DNA of 63,854 nucleotides from assembly GCA_010094045.1 (NCBI GenBank), contig ML986800.1:1-63854 (forward strand), given 5' to 3'. Position 1 is the first letter of the stretch, and each line of letters starts with the position of its first letter. The notes beneath the pieces are model-generated. The model saw only the letters and a program-made list of their open reading frames with translations, searched no databases and was not told the origin of the DNA. This stretch comes from Lojkania enalia (lineage: Eukaryota > Ascomycota > Dothideomycetes > Pleosporales). The position numbers and the translations under genes were made by a program. Of this stretch, positions 56,519 to 63,854 are shown piece after piece.

Positions 56519-58357
56519 TTCTACTATTAAAGCAGCTAAACCATTAAAGCGGCCACTTTTTCTTAGCATTATAAACACTACGTACAAACTATAATAAATC
56601 TACAACGCGACCTTCTATTAATTTAATAAGAAGGTAGAATTGAGCTTACCTTATAGGCGTATAAATTAGGCTAGTTTAAGAGCGTACGATGCGCTGCTAT
56701 AGCTTTTAACGTATAATATTAACAACTCTCTACTCGACTTTATAGAATCGCGTTTCGCTCTTATATATAACTAAATCGCTAGAAGCTTATAGTAACCGAA
56801 AAATAAATAATCGTATAATATATTCTTAACCTTAATTTACAAGGATTTGCGCCCCAGCTATATAAGGTAGTAGATATAGTAGATAAACTATTAGGCGTAT
56901 ATAGTAGAATACTTATAGAAAAGAATTAGCCTAAACGATTTATAGCGTATATAAATAAGCTTAAAATAGCCTTTAATTAAGTAAAGAATTGCTAAAGAAT
57001 AAAATAAGAGAATCTAGAAGTTATTAACGCATAGTTTAAGTTTATATAGGATATAATTGTAAAATATAGTATATATAATAATAATATCTATAACTTTAAT
57101 AAAATAGACTTTTAGATAGGTATTATTAGTATTATAAAGGTTGTTATAGGTTTAAAATATTATATAAGGCCTACTCTTATACAGCTAGATAATCGCGAGT
57201 AGGTTATAGTTATCTAGAATATCTATACTACTATATACGCAACTCTACTATTTATTATTTATAAAGAACGCGTCTATATCTCTATATAGTATAAAGAAGT
57301 AGGTATACTATACGATTGGAAAATTTTAGTCTCTAAAAATAGCTAGATAAATAACGCGCTTAGTTTTAAGTAGCTAAAGTACTTTAATAAGTATATAAAG
57401 ATGCGTTAGGTAGAATTATATAGGCTACTTATTTTAGACGGCTATAAAAGCTACCTTAACTAAGAATTTAAGAATTACTACCTTATATAAAAGATCCTAA
57501 TACTTTATATACCTTCTTATTTATTATATATACTTCAGCCTCTTAATATAGTTTACTTCTTACTATTAAAGCTAAAATACTTATAACGCGTATAAGACTT
57601 AACGCGCTAACGCGTCTACTATATTAATAAAGAAGGCTTTCTTCTAGCTTTTAAGAACGCGTTTTTTAATATATTTATATATAAGAACTGTTAAAAGGCC
57701 TTTAAAATAATAGGAATTATTCTTCTAAACGTATAGATTATATTAAATCGCCTTAATATACAACTATATACTCTACTTAAACTACTTCTATAAGAAAACT
57801 CCTAATAGTCTAAAACTCTAAGTAATATATATAAATTTGGGTTACAATTAATACTTATATAAAAGTCCTTTATATAATTATTAAAAGAGGTGTAAGAAAG
57901 ATTCTTATAGCTTATAAAAGGTGCTGAGTTAATACTATATTAGAATACGCTTCTTTAAGCTCGCAACTCTAAGTTTAAAAGGTAATTAGAAGAAGTAACT
58001 AAGCGTAAAACGCGTAAAAGAAAGTATATTTAGTATAGCAGTATAGTATTATATAGCAAGGGATCTTTATATATAGCTACTAAAGCATCTATAAGCTCTT
58101 AGCCCTTTAAGAAGACTTATAGTACTAATACTTAAGAAAGGGCTCAACTAGCTTAACGCTACTATAGTAACTGTAGTAAGACTAGATATAACGCTTATAC
58201 GTGTTAAAAGGATAGTAGGGAAAATTCTAAATTAGATAAAAGTATATTATATATAGAATCTCTTATTAGTATTAAATAAATTAACTTTTTATATATAGTA
58301 TTTATTACGCTAAGAAAAAGTAGCCGCTTCGATAGTTTGGCCGCTTTAATAGTAGAA
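56519..58357 (+). mobile_element. Pogo-type element, third subfamily, complete
   Basis: About 1,839 bp with inverted repeats of about 50 bp (ttctactattaaagc at the left, its reverse complement at the right) flanked by TA. It carries an RIP-mutated transposase. It interrupts the outer reverse pogo element. Confidence 0.8.
56620..58260 (+). pseudogene. Pogo-type DDE transposase with C-terminal knuckle remnant
   Basis: Plus-strand frame with many TAG/TAA stops. First catalytic site N-F-N-K near 57,090-57,110 (Asp read as Asn), second L-L-I-L-D-G-Y-K-S-Y near 57,425-57,455 with Asp intact, then L-Y-I-P-S-Y-L-L-Y. Near 58,150-58,200 a Y-S-N-C-S-K-T-R-Y-N-A-Y-T-C stretch is a mutated CCHC knuckle, which is known at the C-terminus of several fungal pogo transposases. 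Confidence 0.7.
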
Positions 58358-58568
58358 TATATTAGTTATTTAAATTATATTAAATATTAAAATAGTACGT
58401 TTTTTACTATTTATTTAACCTCTTTTAATAGTTAAGAGAGCTAAGTTTACTTAATTCTCGTTTTAAACTATATTCTTATTATTTTATTATTATATTATTA
58501 TTAAAAGCTTAGATATTACGTTTTAATAATAGAGTAGACTACTTACTTATATAGACTATTTACTTATA

Positions 58569-58759
58569 AGATATATTATATATTAAAAATAAGATCTAAT
58601 TTCTATATATATTTTTTAATAGTAAAAAATAGCTTATATATAATAGCCTCTAATTAGCCGGTTATAAAATAGAATAATAACTAAAAGTAGTTATATTATA
58701 ATAGCCTTAGATTAGTTAGTATAGGATAGAGTAATAACTAAAAATAATTATATACTATA
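58569..58759. other. AT-rich tract with a pogo fragment
   Basis: 58,576-58,640 resembles 55,637-55,700 of the outer pogo transposase, so the outer element probably landed in a further related copy. The rest (58,640-58,759) is a duplicated-looking agtaataactaaaa motif of unknown origin. Confidence 0.4.
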
Positions 58760-58978
58760 ACGTATTTATAAGCGAGCGGCTACTATAAGCAAGTAGCTAC
58801 TCCTACTAACTTTTTACGACGCGTTACCTTCTAACTATAATAGCTCAACTAACTACTTCTTAATTACCCTATAATAAAGTAGATATCTCTCTTACTATCT
58901 TAGCTATAAATTAATACTAAATAAGTAGTATAAAACGTACTACTTTAATTTATACCTATTCCTAAACAACTCTATAAT

Positions 58979-59267
58979 AATAATATAATAGTATAGGTAA
59001 GATAATAGGTCTAAATATAGTACGAATCTACTTAGAGGTATATAGGAGTATATGGGGGATTAGAGACCTGGGAATTCTATTAACACTTATAGGCCTTATA
59101 TAAAAGGATATAGAAGAACTACTAAGCTACTTATAAGGGAGTATATAACTATATACGGAAGGGAAAAGGGGTAGAACCGGGGGTAGGATAAGATAAGTAA
59201 AAAGCTTTAGGATAAGGTTATATATAAAGCTTTTCGTAGAACGATTTCTTTGCATCGTTATAAATAA
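58979..59267 (+). mobile_element. Solo LTR, 279 bp, with 5-bp duplication
   Basis: 58,984-59,262, flanked by aataa on both sides. It ends TATAATAG..CGTTATA, which the second copy at 63,122 shows to be derived from TGTAACAG. Both copies share more than 250 bp. Internal coding sequence is absent. Confidence 0.82.
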
Positions 59268-60850
59268 CGTGCTAGAATTACTACGCGATACAATTACTAG
59301 TCTAACTTAAAGAAGCTTACTTAGCTAGAAGAAAAGGTAATAACTAGGTATATACTTAACCTAAATTCGCGAGGATTTCCGCCTATATTAGATGTTATAT
59401 AAGATATAGTAAATAAGCTACTTGCTAAGTATAGTGCTAACTAGATTAGTAAGCTATAGCTACGCAACTTTATTAAGTAAATAGACAGCCTTATTACATA
59501 TTTTAATCGGCCGTACAATTAATAGAGAGCCCTATATAAGGATTTAGAAACTATTAGGGTTTAGTTCGACCTTATAGCGCGTATAAAAGCTACTTATAGT
59601 ATCTATAATAAAGATACCTTCAACTTCGATAAGACAGGCTTTATAATAGGTAAGATATTAGCTTAGCTAGTTGTTACTAGTTTAGAGAGATAAAGTAAAC
59701 TAAAAGCTATTTAGCTAGACAATTATAAGTAGGTTATTATAATCTATATAGTTAACGCTACTAGGTAGATAATCCTACTCTTTATTATTTTTACTAGCTA
59801 GTACTACCTCTCTATATAGTATAAGAAAGATAATATACTATACGACTAGGCTTTTACAGTTAGTAATAACAGCTAGACTACTAATAAGCTTAGAATAGAG
59901 TAGTTAAAGTACTTTATTAAGTATATAGTAGAGTATAGGGTAGGCGCGCGCTAGCTACTTATTCTTAATAACTATAAGAGTTATAACTCGCTTAAATTCT
60001 AACAGCTTTATAAGGAGAATAATATCTATACTCTTTATATACCGCTATATTTATTACACCTTCTATAGCCGCTTAATATTAGCTACTTCTCGCTATTAAA
60101 GCGCGCGTATAGGCGCTAGATTAAAAGCTTAATATACGACTATATTAACTATATTATAAAGCTAAAGTTCTTACCTACCTTCTATATAGCTTATAAGCAG
60201 TTAATTATAAAAGAGAATATCTACGTAAGCTTTTAAGGTACTAGTCTAGTCTTATATAATTTAGAGGCGGTAATATTAAAGCTTAATATTAAGCTTTATA
60301 TGCTAACGCCGCCTATATTAGAGGTTATCCTCTAAGAAGTTAAAATACTAAGTAATACGTGTAAGCTAAACGCTTAATTAATATTAATTCGCGATAGGAT
60401 TTAGAGGTATAAAAGCTTATCGCCTACTTCTATTATTATAGTACTTAACTAGCTTAAAAAAGGCGCTAAAGTAATAGCGTACGAAAGTACGCTTATATAT
60501 AATTAGATCGCAAGGCTTAAAAAAGTAAATAAAGCTGCTATAACGCGTAGAAAGTATAAAAAGAAGAGGATCTAGTAGAAAGGTACCTTAATAAAGGTAG
60601 AGGTAGAGGATATTATTACTTAAAAAGATGTTAAGTAGTAGCTAGAGGGGGAAACGCGTTAAGGTAAGGCGCGATTAAATACGAGTCGATAGGCTTTAGT
60701 ATACTATAGCTACTATAGAGAAACTAGCTATAACTTAAAAACCTATAAGAAAGATACTATAGATACTTTTTAATCTAGCGCAGTTTAAATATTATAATTA
60801 TCTTATTACGTTATTAAGAAAGATTGCTGTAAAGGCGTAAAAAGTTAGTA
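59268..60850 (+). pseudogene. Pogo-type DDE transposase, RIP-mutated
   Basis: Blocks in order: Y-I-L-N-L-N-S-R-G-F-P-P near 59,345, the first catalytic Asp intact in F-N-F-D-K-T-G-F near 59,621-59,644, the second changed in L-I-L-N-N-Y-K-S-Y near 59,965-59,990, T-L-Y-I-P-L-Y-L-L-H, then a Lys-rich tail with G-T-L-I-K-V-E-V-E-D near 60,580-60,610 and a knuckle remnant near 60,700-60,750. Many TAG/TAA stops. Confidence 0.72.
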
Positions 60851-60853
60851 GGG

Positions 60854-60904
60854 GTAGCCGCTTACTTATAGTAGCCGCTTACTTATAGTAGCCGCTTACT
60901 TATA
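60854..60904 (+). repeat. Three perfect 17-bp subterminal repeats
   Basis: gtagccgcttacttata occurs at 60,854-60,870, 60,871-60,887 and 60,888-60,904, just inside the right terminus of the pogo element. The left terminus has the inverse with diverged copies. Subterminal arrays of this kind are transposase-binding sites in other elements; here that is inferred. Confidence 0.9.
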
Positions 60905-60911
60905 AACACGT

Positions 60912-62591
60912 TAAAGGAATTATATAAAGAATATTTAAGTTAACTATAAAGAGTTATAAAAGTTAGAGTTATAAAGTTATTAAATATAATTTATTTTCTC
61001 TCTATTCTCTCCTACTTAATTATTACTTAGGAACTAAATAAGTTTAATAGTTTAGTTTTAACTAAGCTGCTAAATTATTTATATAATTAGCTCTATTCGC
61101 TTATTTATATAGAGTTTTATACTTAATAGATTTTAGTATAGGGGTATTTATAATACTATCTCCCTTCTTTAAACTTTTAGCTTAAGAGTTATTCCGTTCT
61201 TCTTAATTATATAGTAGGGTTAGCAAGCTACTTATACGTTCTTTATATACTTCTCTAATACTTCTTTCTTACTACTCTATATTAAGTTACTATTATTATA
61301 CTAACCGTATTAATTCTTCTAGTTTAATTATAATACTTTATTCTTATTGTTTTTATAAGAGACTAATATATAAAATTAATAAAAAGGAAACTTTAAAGTA
61401 ATTATACTACTCTAAATACCTCTAGTTTAATATATAATCGTTCTATAATATTTTCTATAGTATTTAAAATATTTATATACTTTAATTCCTTTATTAATTT
61501 ATAATACTTATATATAATAGTAGAATATTAAAATAAGAAGGTTAAGAAGTTAGATTGTTAATTTTAACCAGCTGAAAAGGAGTATTAAAAAAATTCTAGA
61601 TTAACTAGAAGATATAAGTAGTAAGGTAGTAGTAGTTTAGGTAAAAGTTTAGCATCTTTAGAAAATCTATAAATAAGTAAAGTATAAGTAGATAGAGAGT
61701 TATAAATATATATAAAAGTAGCTTAAGAAAGAGGAAGAAGTAGATTATAAGATAGGTTTTCTTTTTAAAGTAGAGTTGCCTCCTATAATATAGCTAATAT
61801 TATTTAATCCTACTACTCTATCTCTAGATTTTCTTTATAAGTTTAGTTTTTATAATATACCTATAATACTATAGAGCTAAAGTTTTCTTCTAGTTTCTAG
61901 ATATTATCTTATAAGTTCTTATATATATCTATTTCTAACTATTTAATTAGATAATATTACTTTCTATTCTATATTTTATATTTCGTTATTCTCTTAATCT
62001 CTTATTTCTAGTCTTTTCCGTATATATCTGTATTATATACTACTAGTTTAATATCTTAAGATATCTTTTCTATAAATATAATATAGAAGATTAGGTAAAT
62101 TTTTATAGTTATAGGTAATTTAAGTTAGTAGTTTACGGGTAATATTTATTCCTTAACTTTATATAGTCTAATTTTAATATAATCTAATTTACTACTTAGT
62201 TATTTACTTTAAATATTTTATTATAGTAGCTAAACTTTTTCTCTCTTTTTAAGGTAAGATAGTTATTTATATTTCTTATTATAATACTTCTTTATAATAT
62301 ATTATAGGAACTAAAGGTCTTTCTTTAGTAAGTTTTATATTTACTAAATAATCTCGACTTATTCCTATACTTATAATACCTATAATACTACTTTAATTAA
62401 AGTATTATAGGTTTTTAGTTTATATCTATAGTTTACTATAAATAGTAATATTCTAGTTATACTATATATAGTACTATTATATATAAGTTATACTATTAGT
62501 AGTAGTATTATCTAATTATTTTATTTATAGTTAAGATAGTATTATAAATATTATTCTACTATTTAGTTTATTTATTCTATTTATTCGTCTA
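60912..62591. other. AT-rich block, unassigned
   Basis: Strong RIP composition. A plus-strand stretch at about 61,545-61,760 with long purine runs reads as a charged protein remnant; the rest shows no recognisable domain or terminal repeat. Probably old transposon sequence. Confidence 0.35.
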
Positions 62592-63121
62592 TATTACGGT
62601 AATATTATAATACCTCTATATCTATACTACTAGTAATAGTTGTTAGCTACTAGCTGGAATATAACTAACTTATTATAACTATAATAGAAGAAGGTTTCGC
62701 CGACCTAACTAGCCTATATAATAGTATAGACCTAGCTTCTATAAAAACCTATATAATATAGATATCTCTATTCTTTATATAATATTTTAATATTTATATA
62801 TAGTATATAGTAATAGAGTTAACTATTTAAAGTACGATTAACTAATTATATATAAACGTCCGTAATATTATATTATATTATCTACTATTATATACTATAG
62901 ATAAGAACGCGCTTATTAATATACTTAAAGAGATTTAAGGTAAACTAGACTCTTTATAGTAGAAGAATAAGATACTAGTAGAGGCTTTAATAACCTAAGA
63001 GAACTATTATAAATTAGACCTTAAAGTAATATAAAGAGAATTTAGTAGCTACTAAATAACTATCCCTCTATTAGTTATTTATTATAGATACTTACGCGTA
63101 GTTAATTAATCGTACTTTAAG
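62592..63121 (+). mobile_element. Truncated Ty3 copy: LTR, gag start, reversed LTR fragment
   Basis: The LTR at 62,592-62,867 lacks about 27 bp, and internal gag sequence 62,868-63,079 breaks off. Then 63,080-63,121 matches the first 42 bp of a reversed Ty3 LTR (compare 42,818-42,859). Head-to-head Ty3 pieces of this kind also occur at 42,818, so this may mark a rearranged or nested insertion. The next element begins exactly at 63,122. Confidence 0.7.
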
Positions 63122-63399
63122 TGTAACAGCGTAGGTAAGATAATAGGTCTAAATATAGTACGAATCTACTTAGAGGTATATAGGAGTACGTGGGGATTAG
63201 AGACCTAAGAATTCTATTAATACTTATAGGCCTTATACGAAAGGATATAGAAGAACTACTAAGCTACTTATAAGGGAGTGTATAACTATATACGGAAGAG
63301 AAAAGGGGTAGAACTGGGGGTAGAATAAGATAAGTAAAAAGCTTTAGGATAAGGTTATATATAAAGTTTTTCGTAGAACGATTTCTTTACATTATTATA
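63122..63399 (+). mobile_element. 278-bp LTR, second copy, no target duplication
   Basis: TGTAACAG..ATTATA; matches 58,984-59,262 over its whole length. Flanks are ttaag on the left and ctact on the right, so no duplication. It may be one LTR of an element continuing to the right, or a rearranged end. Confidence 0.75.
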
Positions 63400-63854
63400 C
63401 TACTCCTCTCCTTATAGGCTGATAGTCCCTATCTATACTGGTTTAGGAGAGAATTAGGGCTATTACGGATAGGTTCCAGTATAAAGAAATTTCTTCAAGG
63501 AGGTATTTACTAGTAAGAGCTAATATATATAGTTACTTATAGAGATACGTTTATTAACGTAATATTAAGTAAGGTTTTTTTTACGGTAAGTATAATTAAC
63601 CTATATATCGGCTGGTAATTACTATTATAACGGTTTATTAATATTGCAATTTCGTCGCGTATAGTAACAAGTATTTACTAGCCTTAGTATATTACTAGAT
63701 TATTGTTAACTAAGCTTTCTTAACTAAATAACAACTTCTACTCTATATATATTATTATGCGTTCTTAGAACTATTAATTATTAAAGTATTACTAATACTT
63801 TATAGAAAAAATTAATTAATATACTATTCTACCTACCTTTTAAAGCTTCTTTAG
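63400..63854. other. AT-rich tail, possibly internal retroelement sequence
   Basis: Follows the LTR without target duplication, so it could be the leader of that retroelement. No coding motif was recognised before the window ends. Confidence 0.35.

Larger units (their letters stand above)
39431..58568 (-). mobile_element. Outermost pogo-like element of the right nest, reverse, in three pieces
   Basis: Pieces: 39,431-39,589 (C-terminal part of the transposase), 55,233-56,518 (body) and 58,358-58,568 (N-terminal end with terminal repeat). The first two become continuous when the pogo element 39,590-55,232 (flanked by TA) is removed; the second and third when the pogo element 56,519-58,357 is removed. 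The C-terminal piece reads like the tail of the transposase at 59,268-60,850. The left terminus is not seen, so the element is probably truncated near 39,431. The right terminus at about 58,540-58,568 repeats the acttacttata unit. Confidence 0.65.
58760..60911 (+). mobile_element. Pogo-type element with subterminal repeats and an inserted solo LTR
   Basis: Inverted ends acgtatttataagcgagcgg (left) and its counterpart at the right, flanked by TA (58,758-58,759 and 60,912-60,913). A solo LTR of another family sits at 58,984-59,262. Without it the element is about 1,870 bp. The right end has three perfect 17-bp repeats. RIP is moderate in the termini and heavy in the coding part. Confidence 0.82.

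Noticed and set aside
60854..60904. CRISPR-like array (three short direct repeats)
   Set aside because: Repeats are contiguous without spacers and belong to a transposon terminus in a eukaryotic genome.
61545..61760. A possible intact gene in the right AT-rich block
   Set aside because: All frames contain frequent stops and the composition is RIP-like.

Overview
The window comes from a filamentous ascomycete (Pezizomycotina). Introns are short (50-85 bp) with GT..AG ends. The genes include an AA9 lytic polysaccharide monooxygenase with a CBM1, a PTH11/rhodopsin-type membrane protein, VPS51, RMI1 and an Mpv17/PMP22 protein. The repeats show the signature of repeat-induced point mutation (RIP): CpA and TpG are almost gone and TpA dominates. 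A class-level assignment is not possible from this sequence alone.

The layout is 'two-speed'. About 1-11,600 and 39,430-63,854 are AT-rich, gene-free blocks of nested, RIP-mutated transposons. About 11,600-39,430 is a normal-composition island. Within the island, 11.6-29 kb is mostly decayed or sparse: Hsp20-like, ZIP-like and ankyrin remnants, an HIG1/Rcf2-like gene with an in-frame stop, a Fot1/pogo transposase pseudogene, solo LTRs, a His-rich small protein and a PTH11-like gene. The stretch 29.5-37.9 kb carries well-preserved genes (LPMO, Mpv17-like, VPS51 divergent from RMI1, and a small Pro/Glu/Ala-rich protein) plus one decayed hexokinase gene.

The left block is a nest three levels deep. 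A Ty3 LTR (129-172 continuing at 8,299-8,546) is split by a reverse-oriented pogo/Fot1 element (173-8,296), which is split by a full-length Ty3 chromovirus (1,972-8,218; 303-bp LTRs, 5-bp target duplication tataa). Next to it lies a reverse-oriented Ty1/copia relic (about 8,547-11,103). An almost unmutated solo LTR of that copia family sits at 20,517-20,720.

The right block is deeper. A reverse pogo element (about 39,431-58,568) is interrupted by a forward pogo (39,590-55,232), which is interrupted by a forward Ty3 copy (41,090-54,856), which is interrupted by a reverse Ty3 copy of the same family (42,818-48,634). That last copy is the least mutated. A second pogo (56,519-58,357) also interrupts the outermost layer. 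Another pogo (58,760-60,911) carries a solo LTR with target duplication. The insertion order is readable because most joints keep TA or 5-bp target duplications.

A 10-N gap at 52,636-52,645 is flanked by what looks like an exact 1,915-bp direct repeat (50,721-52,635 = 52,646-54,560), best explained as unmerged overlapping contig ends. I see no CRISPR array, no rRNA or tRNA gene, and no secondary-metabolite or immune-type gene cluster. The most informative novelties are the stratified transposon nest, the assembly duplication, two unrelated His-rich proteins in the decayed half of the island, and RIP-type nonsense mutations in an apparently cellular hexokinase gene.
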